Assembly (NCBI GenBank): GCA_933228675.1
Contig: OW121745.1
Location: forward strand, 1,708,489-1,772,488
Direction of reading: 5' to 3'
Origin: Stomorhina lunata
Taxonomy: Eukaryota; Arthropoda; Insecta; Diptera; Rhiniidae
Length of the DNA stretch: 64,000 nt
A model generated the notes under the pieces. That model did no database searches, was not told the origin of the DNA, and saw nothing but the letters and a program-made list of their open reading frames with translations. The position numbers were made by a program, and so were the translations under genes. This document shows positions 45,213-56,725 of this stretch, one piece after another (within the stretch, counting starts at the first letter, position 1; each line of letters starts with the position of its first letter).

Positions 45213-45259
<47 letters not shown>

Positions 45260-45263
45260 TACA
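44010..45263 (-). rRNA. 28S rRNA: 28S rRNA, 3' part (downstream of the R1 site)
   Basis: Conserved large-subunit text runs from the R1 site (minus strand CTATCTAGCGAAACCACAGC) through the sarcin-ricin loop region (AGTACGAGAGGAACCGCAGG near 44390-44410) to AAGCTCATCCTTAGCTTG near 44030. Length and order agree with the end of insect 28S. It continues the 5' part at 57533-60232 once the two R1 elements are removed; together they give about 3.95 kb, a normal fly 28S length. The exact 3' end is uncertain. 45250-45263 is the R1 target duplication, with one substitution (GGTACA for GGGACA). An R1-interrupted 28S is generally not a source of functional rRNA. Confidence 0.93.
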
Positions 45264-46234
45264 GATTGTACTTCAGATTAACGTGGGTACCTGCTATGTA
45301 AGCCTTACCCCACGGTGGTCTAAGCACCGGGTGAATATCTTAAGTGTTTACCAACACCCCCTTACTTTGAAAAATTGTCATGCATGGCAAATGTGACATG
45401 AATGACACTTTGACATTTCAGAGTACCAATTCGGAAACATGTTGTTTGGACATGATTCCCCCCTTGGTTAGGAGCGGAGACTATCTAAACTCCTGCCGGT
45501 CTATGGGTACGGCACCCGGTTGCAATGCAACTCCACATTCGAATGAACGATACAAGCAATGTATCAAACACTCTCCCCGCTTTGGGTATTAAACCACAGC
45601 CCCCGCGATGCTCCACAAAGGGGCCAACAACAACAGTCAGACTGGAGATAGTATCCAGGGGCTTCCTGACTCCCGCGGTACCAGACAAATCTCCGGTGGG
45701 ATTCGTAGCCCTAAAACAACTACTAACAGTTGAGCCCCAAACGGCCCAGGGACTGCTGTCATATACCCCCAAAATAAACACCCAATGACACCCCTAAATG
45801 CCAACAAAACAAACATAAAACGAAAGTAAACAAAAATAAAACAACAATTGACAAACAAAACAATAAACAGCCATCCTTACGGATGACACAATGGCCGCAT
45901 TAGCGGCACCAGCATAAACATAAACGAACAGAGACAAGACAACAATTAACAAGTCTTCCTCACGGAAGAGCAGTAGGCCACAAAATGACACCAGCAAACA
46001 AATACGTACAACACAATAGCAGAACAACTTATTATACATACCTGAAGCAGCAACAAAAATGGAAACCAGTTCAGCGAGAGGCGAGTAACCGATAAATGGA
46101 AGGGACGATAGCAGCAACAGCAGCTGCCAGCAGCCATATCCATATCCGCTAGCCCGGATCAGCCAAATGTCAGCAGGGGCAGCATGCACCTGCAGAAAGC
46201 ACCGTTACCGATGGATGCGTTGAAATTGTCTCCA

Positions 46235-49200
46235 CTAGCGTCCTAATCTTCTCCTATTGAATACGCATCTTGCGTATTCACCCAGCCTAGCAAAGGTCCG
46301 ACTGTCCTCTAAAGCCCTACTAAAGTCAAAGTCAGTCTCCCCAGTCCGATAAACCCCCATCCTATCTAAATCCCTAATGTCATTGTAAAGTGGGCAATCA
46401 GTCAGTATATGCCGCACGTCCTCTAGTCTCCACCCGCACCCACAGTTCGAAGCCATGTCCCGTCAGTAAAAAGCCCAAAACTCAAACCGAAGCTAAAGTC
46501 TGGGTGTTCCCGTACGAATGTCACGTCACGTATGAAATCATACGTTACCCTACCCTTGTCACTGTTTGTCCATCTTGTCCTCCATCTAGAAATAGCAGAC
46601 TCCCTGATGAGCTCGCAATTAACCACACTATCACCAACCAAATCTCCAGCAGAAATCCAATCATGTTCAAGAAGTGGTAGCCCTTTCTTGACTTTGAAAG
46701 TGATAGCACGACGCATCACTTCTAAATCAAGAGGGACTACACCTAGCAGAACCTGAAGTGCATCAGTCGAAACCGTTCGGCAAACAGGCATACATCCTAG
46801 CATCGCAATCCTTTGTATAGATAAGACCTTGTCTCTGCCATTAGCACGCAATACCACTTCGTACCATACAGAGGCACCAAATGCCGCACAAGCGACAAAT
46901 AGGCCCTCATATATGATACGGGTAGCACGCCTGCTTAGGCCCCAGTCACTTCTAAGGATGCGCCTAACACTAGCTACAACAACTGACAGCTTATCCCTCA
47001 AATAAGAGAGATGAACTAAAAAGTTCATCCTCTCACCCATCATTATTCCCAAATATTTGACCTCGGTCACATATTTGAGACTAACGCCGCCAGATCGAAT
47101 GAGCGGATGACGATTCCGCGATAAGCTACCCTTGAGCAGCATTATCACGGTCTTATCCATCGCAACCTCCACACCAACACGATTTCCCCACTCACATACG
47201 TAGCGCATGACTTCCTCACCCTTAGCTTCAATGTCAGCCCGAGACTGACCTTCCACAAGGATAAGTAAATCATCCGCATACGCACACAGCTTAAAAGAAG
47301 GTTCAAGCCGCTGCAACAGAGAATCCATCATGAGGTTCCAAATAAATGGACCACAGACGGAGCCCTGAGGACAGCCACGTTCAACCCTCCTCCAAACAGT
47401 GTCGCTGGCACCTACTACACAGGCCTTTCTATCGCTGAAGTAGCTCCTCCAAATAGCTAGTTCCCGACAGCCCACTTCATCTAATCTACTCAGAACACTA
47501 GCCCAGGATAAATAATCAAAGGCACCCTTAAAATCTACAAAAATACCTAGCACATACTTAGCCGTTGACTCACCAACTCGTTTTCGGACATGCAACCATG
47601 CATCTTCAACAGACTTGCCTTCCTTAAAGCCAAACTGAAACTCAGAAGCCCCCTGACTGGTACACTCCTTAAGCCGAAACACCATGATTCTCTCTAGTAC
47701 TTTTCCAAGTACTGGAAGAAGGCTGATGCCCCGATAAGAGCGAGGATTACTCCTTACTTTATCGGGAGACTTAAGAAGCATAACAACCCGAGCACACTTC
47801 CAAATTTCAGGAAAGTAGCCCTCACTAATGCACTTCCCAAAGATTGTCTCCAGGTATTCCGGTATGGCCTTCCAGATGCTTTTACACATCTCTCCAGTCA
47901 TACCATCAATACCAGGAGACTTTCTGCTTTTGACCCGATAAATGCTATCCATCACTTCGATTCTCTCCAAGGTAGGGGGCTCAACTGTACCCAAACTGGG
48001 AACACTGGGCCCTTCTGCACTTGGAAAGAAGACCGACAACAATAAATCGACACTGTCCCTCCAGGTAGTGGTGATAGTATCACCAACCTGCAAGCCAGCG
48101 AGGTCAAGTCTCCTATTTCTACCCCTGCAAATACGGTAAACCGTACCCCAAGGATCATCCCTATGGTCCTGTACAAAGCTCCTCCACTGGTCCTCTTTAA
48201 CCCTAACAATTCTGTCCTTGTATGTCTTAAGGCCGATAAAATACTCAGCTTTGCGTAAGTTCAAATCATCTGAGGCAGAAGCCCTAGCCCTTTGGAAATG
48301 TTTCCTCAGGCGTCGAACCTCCTGTCTCATCTGATTTAACTCGTCAGTCCACCATTTAAGACGACTCAACTTTACACTACGACGAGTGCCAAGTAAATCG
48401 TCATTAATGGTGCACATCCACTGATCTATTTTACCGACCTGGTCATCTATCGTTAGTACCCTAAAGTCAGCTAATGGTACCTCTGAGGCCACCTCCCTAA
48501 ACCTGTCCGTGTATAGGTCCCAGTTAATGTCACGATCCTTCCAAACCCTGGATCGTTCAATCTCCCCAGTAGTCAGTCGTCCATTAGAAACCACAATCTC
48601 AATAAGATTGTGATCGCTTACCCCCCAGTCACTACACACCCTCCACCTAAAGCTAAAATCTGTCATTGCTGCCCCATTTGCAGCTGTCACGTCAATGTCG
48701 CTAACTCCCCTTGGGCCGTCAAAAGTATACTGATCGCTCGGCTCGTTTAAAACGGAAACACTTGTGGCGACCAACCATTCACTAAGCATGACTCCTCGTG
48801 TATAACTCTCATAAGAAGAAGCATTGCTGCCCATCTTAGAGAACCACACACGAGAGCATGCATTTGCGTCTAGGCCTAGGATTACTGGAATACTACTCGC
48901 TAGTAGTAGTACCGAATCCATGTAACTTAAGTACGGCTCAAGGTCCTGCCCATACCTACAATAGATGCTAGCCAGAAACATCCTCCCAAACCGCCCTTCT
49001 GCAGATATGCAGACCCCCCACTGACTACTACTCACTAAGGTACAGTCAAAGTCACTGTCATTTACTACAATAGCAGAGCCTCCCACACTGTCCGTAAACG
49101 CTCGCATACCCCCCGGCAATCCTCTAACGCATCCATTAGTAACATACGGCTCCTGCAAAAGTGCAAAGGCAGCACCCAAACTGCACATTGACTGTCCTAG

Positions 49201-49266
49201 CATGCAGATCACCGAATATGACCGCTGACAGTTTAACTGTAGAATTTTAATATTTTGTCCCTCCAT
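46235..49266 (-). CDS. R1 ORF2: APE endonuclease and reverse transcriptase (one C-terminal frameshift)
   Basis: I choose the ATG at 49266 (MEGQNIKILQL), one base after the ORF1 stop; a longer frame to 49293 overlaps ORF1 and lacks conservation. Counting from 49293, the endonuclease spans about residues 17-235 (LQLNCQRS, LLQEP, GLDANA, SDIDVT, SDHNL). The RT spans about 440-800 (KSPGIDG, YRGISLLP, FQFGFKEG, FVDFKGAFDY, GCPQGS, catalytic YADD at 672-675, VKYLGIMMG). All catalytic residues are present. Near 46440 the frame slips, so the C-terminal zinc motif (CGCGWRLEDVRHILTDC) and tail to 46235 lie in another frame. The protein nicks 28S DNA and primes reverse transcription there. The slip may be a real mutation or a base-call error. 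Confidence 0.93.
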
Positions 49267-49267
49267 T

Positions 49268-50656
49268 TTAGTGGCGTGCGTTCTGTCTGGCAACTATCGC
49301 GCTATAAATAGGGCAAGATGCAGACATCATAAGATGGTCTGCCGGCAGTCTCTTAAACGCACAATTACGGCATTTGATTGCGTTAATACAGCGAGACGCC
49401 AAATGGCCAATCTCACCACAGAAACGGCATACTCCATCCTTCATCTTGCAGTCACGCACCATATGGTCAAAACTCAAGCATCGATAACAGCTGGGTATAG
49501 CATCCTGGGCTCGCACAACAAAACTAAACCACTTAATGTAGCACCGGCCATTGTCCAGCAAAAGCTGCATGGCCTCGCTACTACCCTCCAGCACAATGTT
49601 AACAGCAGTACCAGCCGGTTTCCATGGTCCAGTTACCAGACGCACCTTTTTACGGTATTCTTCAGGAGACATCGTACCCTTAAAGTTCCAAGAGTACAGC
49701 TCCTCCATAAACTCGTCCGGAGTAATCTCAGGGTGCACTCTCTGCACTACCACTTTCGGCCCAAGCTTGTCATTAGCTGACACCTCAAGCCCTACCTCGC
49801 TAAACTTAGCATTCGTCGCCAGCTTCTCACGTTCTGCTACAGACGGTGTCCTTATTACTGCTCCTCCAGACTTAATGGGCCGCATTTCATGCACCCGCAC
49901 TCCTAGTGTCGGGCCAACCTCCGTCACAACCTTCTCCATCACTTCCTTGGAAGTAGCAGCCTTCCCCTTTCCCTTAACCACAACCGACCAGGTCTCTACC
50001 GGCTTGGGAGCAGCCAGCACCGGAAAAGCTGAAGGCGACGGCACCTTGACAGGTTTTCCAGCAGCTGGTATCATGTCTACGGTAGGCGGCATCATGGCGA
50101 CAGTAGGCGGTGGCATGGACACCCTGGTTGCTTCCTTTCCTCCAACAGGAGGCAAAGTCGGCGCCCTGGATGCCAATTTGCCACTCGTCCCTAACTTCTC
50201 ATACGCCTCCAGCTTTCCTTTCAACTTTTCATTCTCGGCTACCAGATTCATTATGATTTCTTCATAACGGCTTGTGGTCTCCAAAACAGCCCTAGCAAAA
50301 TTCGATGGTACATCATCCACCATAACCAGATCTAGCATTTTGGCAGCTACACTTTTCATATAACCTAAGACCGTCTTAGGCTTATCATCATTCAGCTTAA
50401 AGTTGAACCCGAAACCAGCTGCAACAGCTGCTGAAACGCCAGAATTAGCAGCTACTTCGGGATGATCTCCTTCAATGGAACTCAGGATTGAGTCACTAGA
50501 GGTTTCATCCATCTCCTCTACCATAAGCTTCTTTTCCTCATCCACCTTGAGCTTCTTTTCTTCAGCCTCATCTGAATCCGTTGCTCTCGGATACCTAATA
50601 ATTTCTTTCTTCTCCATGTCGCCAGTCGTCGTCGCCTTACTTCTGTTGCTACTCAT
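49268..50656 (-). CDS. R1 ORF1: Gag-like RNA-binding protein
   Basis: An intact 462-aa ORF. It has an acidic, Lys/Glu-rich N-terminus, a coiled-coil-like segment around residues 130-155 (NLVAENEKLKGKLEAYEKL), a Pro/Ala-rich linker, then KPVETWSVVVKGKGK and an RRM-like region (VRVHEMRPI through TPDEFMEELYSW). Three CCHC knuckles follow at about 390-403, 410-423 and 429-448: CYRCLSFDHMVRDC, CRFCGEIGHLASRC and CRNCAFKRLPADHLMMSASC. It ends NARH with TAAAATG linking it to ORF2. In R1 this protein coats element RNA and helps deliver the RNP to rDNA. Confidence 0.94.
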   Translation of the reverse strand: MSSNRSKATTTGDMEKKEIIRYPRATDSDEAEEKKLKVDEEKKLMVEEMDETSSDSILSSIEGDHPEVAANSGVSAAVAAGFGFNFKLNDDKPKTVLGYMKSVAAKMLDLVMVDDVPSNFARAVLETTSRYEEIIMNLVAENEKLKGKLEAYEKLGTSGKLASRAPTLPPVGGKEATRVSMPPPTVAMMPPTVDMIPAAGKPVKVPSPSAFPVLAAPKPVETWSVVVKGKGKAATSKEVMEKVVTEVGPTLGVRVHEMRPIKSGGAVIRTPSVAEREKLATNAKFSEVGLEVSANDKLGPKVVVQRVHPEITPDEFMEELYSWNFKGTMSPEEYRKKVRLVTGPWKPAGTAVNIVLEGSSEAMQLLLDNGRCYIKWFSFVVRAQDAIPSCYRCLSFDHMVRDCKMKDGVCRFCGEIGHLASRCINAIKCRNCAFKRLPADHLMMSASCPIYSAIVARQNARH

Positions 50657-51239
50657 GGTAACAACAGCTAGTTAGCGATTTTTTAGCTAAACTCGTTGTC
50701 AACACTCAGCAAAATAGGGTGATTCAACAAAAACTCACCAAAATCCAAACACAGGGTGACTCGAATAAAATTAATTTAGCCGAGACACAAACCACTTAGC
50801 ACGGACACAAACCAATCACAGGGTGACCCAGTCGTTTGGTCGATGATTTTTAGTCAAGACACAAACCTTTTAGCAAAGTCACAAACCCAACCTAACAGGG
50901 TGACTCTGTAACTTCACCAAACAGTACGTTTTACTACAACTAAAAATCTAAACTCACCAGACGCGCAAAAAATAAAAACAAAAAGTCAAAGAAAAACACC
51001 ACGATGTGTTTTTCAATATGTCTCACAAATGTTTTGAAATATTATAAATATTTCAGGTGTCCTTTCACCGATCAATGAGATTTTCACATCCACGTATAGA
51101 TATCACTCCAACGCACAAAATGATATCCTTTTTATAAATGTTTATGCACTTTTCACACTTTATTTTTCGTTCTAAAGTCACTAATGATCCGCACTGATAT
51201 TTACCACAACCGTTCGCTTTCAATGTTAACAACTTAGTG
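50657..51239 (-). promoter_or_regulatory. R1 5' UTR with initiator and DPE-like motif
   Basis: Right after the target copy the element begins CACTAAGTTG (minus strand). With the A at 51238 as +1 (TCACT fits the fly initiator), GGTTGTG lies at +28 to +34 (51205-51211), matching the RGWYV core of a DPE. The rest is AT-rich with repeated AGGGTGACTC-like blocks between 50715 and 50910. Confidence 0.5.
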
Positions 51240-51253
51240 AGTAGATAGGGACA
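51240..51253 (-). other. 28S R1 target copy between tandem R1 elements
   Basis: A perfect AGTAGATAGGGACA separates the 5' end of the left R1 from the 3' end of the right R1. Confidence 0.93.
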
Positions 51254-52265
51254 GATTTGTACTTCAGATTAACGTGGGTACCTGCTATATGAGCCTTACC
51301 CCACGGTGATCTAAGCACCGGGTGAGTATTTTAAGTGTTTACCAACACCCCCTTACTTTGAAAAATTGTCATGCATGGTATGTGTGACATGCATGACACT
51401 TTGACATTTCAGAGTACCAATTCGGAAACATGTTGTTTGGACATGATTCCCCCCTTGGTTAGGAGCGGAGAACTATCTAAACTCCTGCCGGTCTATGGGT
51501 ACGGCACCCGGCTGCAATGCAACTCCACATTCGAATGAGCGATACAAGCAATGTATCACCCACTCCACCCGCTTTGGGTATTAAACCACAGCCCCCGCGA
51601 TGCTCCACAAAGGGGCCAACAACCACTAGTCAGGCTGGAGGTAATATCCAGGGGCTTCCTGACTCCCGCGGTACCAGACAATCTCCGGTGAGATTCATAG
51701 CCCTAAAACGACTACTAACAGTTGGGCCCCAAACGGCCCAGGGACTGCTGCCCTTAACCCCCAGTATACCAGCTAGGATCTACTAAGAGACATACATAAA
51801 CAAGACAACACAAAACAAGACTTGACATTGAACAGCCGCACTCACGCGCGACACTTTGGTCACAAAGTGACACCAGCAAGGACGGCACGAACAACATTCA
51901 AAACAAACGACAATTAACAGGTTACCCTCACGGGTAAACCACAGGTCACAAAGTGACGCAGCAACCAAATCAAAACCATAATCCGAATCATAAACCCTGT
52001 GAACGTTCCGAGGCGGATAAACTGACTAGCTGGAGTCAGTCGCAACAGTCCCCGCTATGACATCTCCCACCTAGTCCTTGAGAGGTCCTAGGTAATCGAT
52101 GTCTTAGCAGCTGCAACGACAGACAGAGCCAACACCAGTCACCAAAACGGAATCGACAACAACTACAACAACCAACCCCAAAGACGACTCCTCCAAATGC
52201 AGAGCGGGCATTTCGGCGATATTCGCGAACGACGATTCAGGAATGGCGGTGAGAAGCCACCTCCA

Positions 52266-55200
52266 CTACTCATGTCTCCGTATCCTCCTATTAAACACTT
52301 CACGGGCAAATTGCCCTAACCTCCCAAAGGTCCGGACGTCCTCTACGACCCTACTGAAATCCCAACCCCCCTCGGTAGGGATAATTCCCATACCACCTAA
52401 GTCCCTAACATCATCATAGTACTGGCATTCCGTCAGTATATGCCTAACGTTCTCTTGTCCCCTCCCACAACCACAGTCCGGAGTGTCGGACAGGTTTCTC
52501 ATATGTAAGAAAACATTGAGAGAACCATGTCCCGTCAGTATAAAGCCCAAACTCATACCAAAGGCAAAGTCTGGGCGTTCACGTACAAACGTCGCGTCAC
52601 GTATAAATTTATACGTCACCCGCCCTTTGGTACTGTTCGTCCAGCGCGTCTTCCACCTAGAATCAAGCTGCTCTGCTAAAAGCAACTTGATTTCCCTAAC
52701 ATCCCTATTAGCCACATCATCAGCAGAAAGCCAGTCCCGCTCAAGAAGAGGCAACCCTTTCTTGATCTTATAGGTGACCGCACGGCGAATCACCTCTAAA
52801 TCAAGAGGAGCAGCACCCAGCAAGACCTGAAGAGCATCCGTAGAAACAGTCCGACATACTGGCATGCAAGCGAGCATTGCAACTCTCTGGCATGAAAGTA
52901 CCTTGTCTCTACCTGTAACAGTCAGAACTGCCTCGTACCATACAGGTGAACCATATGTTGCACAGGCAACAAATAGCCCACCATATATGGTACGCACAGC
53001 ACGTCTGCTCAGGCCCCAGTCGCTTCTAAGGATCCGCCTGACCATACCCGCAACGGCAGTAAGCTTGTCTTTCGTACGAGAAAGATGAGGTGTGAAACTC
53101 ATTCTCTCGCCCATCGTTATTCCCAGATATTTGACTTCAGTCACATATCTGAGACTAACACCGCCAGATCGAATGGTTGGAGGACGAGTGAGTGATAACC
53201 TGCCTTTCAGCAGCATTATCGTGGTTTTGTCAAGGGCAACCTCGACACCACTCATTTACCATTTGCATGACTTGCTCTCCCCTTCTCTCCAGTTCAATAC
53301 GAGATTGACCTTCGATTAGGATAAGCAAGTCATCCGCATAGGCACACAGCTTGTAAGTTTGTCCGAGACGTGCCAACAGTGGATCCATCATGAGGTTCCA
53401 AATAAATGGACCACATATGGAACCCTGCGGGCAGCCCCGTACGACATCCTTCCAAACCGTGTCGCTGGCACTGGTAACACAAGCCTTTCTGCCGCTGAAG
53501 TAACTACTCCATAAATGAAGTTCGCGACAGCCAACATTACGAAGCCTGTCGAGAACTCCATCCCACGAGAGATAGTCAAACGCACCCTTAAAATCGACAA
53601 ATAAGCCAAGGACATACTTGCCAGAAGATTCACTAACACAACGCTTAACATGCATCCACGCATCTTCTACGGATCTCCCCTCCCTAAATCCAAACTGGAA
53701 CTCGGAAGGTGTCTCATTGATGTCCTCCTTTAGTCGCGTCACCATTATCCTTTCGAGTACTTTTCCAAGTACTGGAAGGAGACTGATGCCCCGATAAGAG
53801 CGAGGATTACTCCTAACTCTTTCGGGAGACTTCAGAAGAACAACAATTTTGGCACACTTCCAAGCATTAGGAAAATAGCCCTCACTCAGACACTTCCCAA
53901 AGACTGACTCCAAGTATTCAGGTATGACCTTAAAGATGCTTTTACACATCTCTCCAGTCATACCATCAATACCTGGCGATTTCCTGCTTTTAACGCGGCT
54001 AATGCTGTCGGTAATTTCCGATCTTTCCAAGACCGGAGAGTCAATCACCTCCCCAACAAGGGGTAAGTGGTTGACTGATTCCGCCCTGGGAAAGAAAACC
54101 CCCAACAGTATGTCCATGCATTCTCTCCAAGTAGACAATAATTCATTGCCCACTTGAAGAGAAGACACATCAGTCCGGTTCTTCTTGCCCCTGCAGATGC
54201 GGTAAACCTCACCCCAGGGGTCATCTCTATTGTCCCGTACAAAACTCCTCCATTCGTCCTCTTTAACCTTACCTATTCTGTCCTTGTATGTCCTTAGGTT
54301 GGCCAAATAAACAGACTTACGCTGAGCCAGATCCTCAGCATTGGCACGTCTGGCTCTCTGGAATTCCTTCCTGAGACGCCTGACGGACCTACGCATCGTA
54401 TCCAGCTCACTAGTCCACCATTTGACCCTACTTGGCCTTAGTCTTCGACTACGACCAAGTACAGCATCATTGACCGTGCAAAGCCACTGATCAATTTTGC
54501 TAACCTGGTCATCTATCGTCAGTTGCCTAAAGTCTTCTATTGGAAGCATCCATGCTTCCGCCCTAAAAACTTCCTGGTAATAGTCCCAGTTCACATTGTG
54601 TAGACGCCACCTCCTAGGAGATAGCACAGTCTGCCCAGTTCGTCTTTGATAAGAGAACACAATCTCAATGAGATTATGATCACTTATCCCCCAATCGTCA
54701 CACACCCTCCACCTAAAGTCGAAAGCTGTCATTGCTACCCCATTTGCAGCCGTCACGTCAATGTCACTGACGCCCATAGGACCGTCGAAGGTATATAAAT
54801 CACTCGGCTCATTAATAGAGCCGACCCCCATCGCTAACATCCACTCGCTGAGCATCTCACCTCGCATGCGGTTCCGATGTTCGGAAGTATTTCCGGACAT
54901 CTTAGAGAACCACATAGGAGAAGATGCATTGGCGTCAAGACCTAGGATAATCGGAATGCTACTCTCCTGGAGTAGCACCGTATCCATATACCTTAGATAA
55001 GGTTCTAAAGGAGCGCCAAACCTACAATAGATACTAGTCAACAGTATCCTCCCGAAACCCCCTTCTACAGAAATGCAGACCCCCCATTGACTAGAACTAA
55101 TAACAGTACTGTTAATGTCACAGTCATCAACAACAATTGCAGAGCCTCCCAAAAGGTCCGTAAATACTCGCATACCCCCCGGTAAACCTCTAACACCACC

Positions 55201-55326
55201 ATGCCTGAAACATGGCTCCTGCAATAACGCAAAAGGAGCTCTCCGTCGACGCATCGCCTGCCCAAACTCACAAGTGGCCTCATACGACCTCTGGCAATTA
55301 AATTGAAGAATTGTTACCTCCTCCAT
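52266..55326 (-). CDS. R1 ORF2: APE endonuclease and reverse transcriptase (14-bp deletion after YADD)
   Basis: The ATG at 55326 follows the ORF1 stop by one base. The first frame (698 aa) has LQFNCQRS, LLQEP, GLDANAS, VSDIDVT, SDHNLIEI, KSPGIDG, YRGISLLP, FQFGFREG, FVDFKGAFDY, GCPQGSICGPF and CAYADDLLIL. Near 53245 the related copy at 36265 reads 14 bases that are missing here, so the frame breaks after MVNEW. It resumes as GVEVALDK and runs 329 residues to the C-terminal zinc motif (CGCGRGQENVRHILTEC) and GQFAREVFNRRIRRHE. All catalytic residues exist; only the deletion prevents a full protein. Confidence 0.93.
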
Positions 55327-55327
55327 T

Positions 55328-56725
55328 TTAATGCCTAGCGTTCACCCTAGCAATCATTGCAGCATACAAAGGGCATGCTGCAGACATCATCAAGTGACCC
55401 GAGGGCAAGCCCTTGAAGTCACAATTCCTGCAACGTAGAGGATTCGGACACCTCGAGGACATATGTCCAGAGGTACCGCATCTTCTACACGTGTCTTCAC
55501 GCATCCTACAGTCACGAACCCGGTGGTCAAACGAAAGGCAGCGGTAGCACGCTGGCACAGCCGAGAGCTCCCTTACAGTGAAGCGGAACCACTTAATGTA
55601 GGCTCCAGCACTAACCAACTGTTCCAACACTTGGTTGGTAACTTCCAGCATGACGTTCACCTGGCCCTTATCAGCAGCGTTCCAAGGTGGAGACACCAAA
55701 CGAACGCTCCTGGTAAACGCCTCAGGAGATAGCTTACCCTTAAAATTCAGGTCGTAAAGTTGCGACATGAACTCGTCGGGAGATATCTCCTTGTGAACCC
55801 GGTGTACCGTGACTTTAGGACCGAGCCTATCCGCCACCGAAACCTCCAACCCTACCTCCTCAAACTTCTTGTTGTCAACTATCTTCCTTCTCTCAGCTAA
55901 GGAGGGCGTGCGAATCACGGCACCTCCATCCTTGATGGGTCGCACCTCGTGCACCCTAACACCCAGGGAGGGTCCCACCTCCCCAACCACTTTGTCTACC
56001 ACCTCCTTTGAGGTGGTCGGAACTCCCTTACCTTTAACGATCACAGACCACGTTTCCACCGGTTTTGGGATAACCGGTGGAGGTACAGCCGGCACCTGAA
56101 CATTCTGCCTGGCAGGAGCAGCAGGAGCAGCAGGCAAAGGCAAACTCTGCCTAACTCCCCCAGCCTCCAGTCGCCCCCTCAACCTCTCGTTGTCACCAAC
56201 AATCCGCATCAGTAGCTCTTCGTACCGGGAAGAGCAGGACATGACCTTCTTGGCCACCTCCGCACTTACCCCATCCGAAAATACCACCTCGAGCAAATCA
56301 TTGGTGATCAACTTGAGGTTGCCCACCATATCTTCCTCACCGCGACCTCCAACAAAACTCGGCATGGCCGAAGTAGCCACAGCCCTCTTTTTGGGGCGTG
56401 ATTTTCGCCCCTCACTGCCTGCGCTTTCCTCCATCATTCTTTCCACCTGCCCACGAGGAAGTGGGATAGATGGAATCGTGAATCCCATAGCGCCAGCAAC
56501 AGAATCTTCTTTCTCGACCACCTTAGCAGCACGCTTTGCCTGCGGGGTACCTGGCTTGTACCTCTTCCTCCCATCAATTAAACCTTCCTCCGTACTTGAC
56601 AGCTCAGACTCTGAGTGCCTCACCTTCGAGACACCCATCGGCGGCACTTTCCTGACGTCATCCGTTGTGACGTCGGACGCGTCCCCCCTCGGCCTGGTTT
56701 TGGCGCCACCCTTCACCGGCGGCAT
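55328..56725 (-). CDS. R1 ORF1: Gag-like RNA-binding protein
   Basis: An intact 465-aa ORF starting MPPVKGGAKTRPRG. Features: SESELSSTEE acidic block near residue 35, basic GRKSRPKKR near 105, a coiled-coil-like SSRYEELLMRIVGDNERLRG near 170, KPVETWSVIVKGKG, the VTVHRVHKEISPDEFMSQLY region, and knuckles at about 393-406, 413-426 and 432-451 (CYRCLSFDHRVRDC, CRRCGTSGHMSSRC, CRNCDFKGLPSGHLMMSAAC). It ends NARH at TAAAATG. The N-terminal third is the part most different from the other lineage's ORF1. Confidence 0.94.
   Translation of the reverse strand: MPPVKGGAKTRPRGDASDVTTDDVRKVPPMGVSKVRHSESELSSTEEGLIDGRKRYKPGTPQAKRAAKVVEKEDSVAGAMGFTIPSIPLPRGQVERMMEESAGSEGRKSRPKKRAVATSAMPSFVGGRGEEDMVGNLKLITNDLLEVVFSDGVSAEVAKKVMSCSSRYEELLMRIVGDNERLRGRLEAGGVRQSLPLPAAPAAPARQNVQVPAVPPPVIPKPVETWSVIVKGKGVPTTSKEVVDKVVGEVGPSLGVRVHEVRPIKDGGAVIRTPSLAERRKIVDNKKFEEVGLEVSVADRLGPKVTVHRVHKEISPDEFMSQLYDLNFKGKLSPEAFTRSVRLVSPPWNAADKGQVNVMLEVTNQVLEQLVSAGAYIKWFRFTVRELSAVPACYRCLSFDHRVRDCRMREDTCRRCGTSGHMSSRCPNPLRCRNCDFKGLPSGHLMMSAACPLYAAMIARVNARH

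Larger units (their letters stand above)
45264..51239 (-). mobile_element. R1 retrotransposon at the 28S site, nearly full length
   Basis: Bounded on the left by the 28S target (45250-45263) and on the right by another target copy at 51240-51253. It contains a 5' UTR (50657-51239), ORF1, ORF2 and a 3' UTR of about 970 bp (45264-46234). One frameshift near ORF2's C-terminus is the only coding break seen. ORF2 differs clearly from the neighbour at 51254-57532, so the two are different R1 lineages. R1 inserts here through its own sequence-specific endonuclease. Confidence 0.95.
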
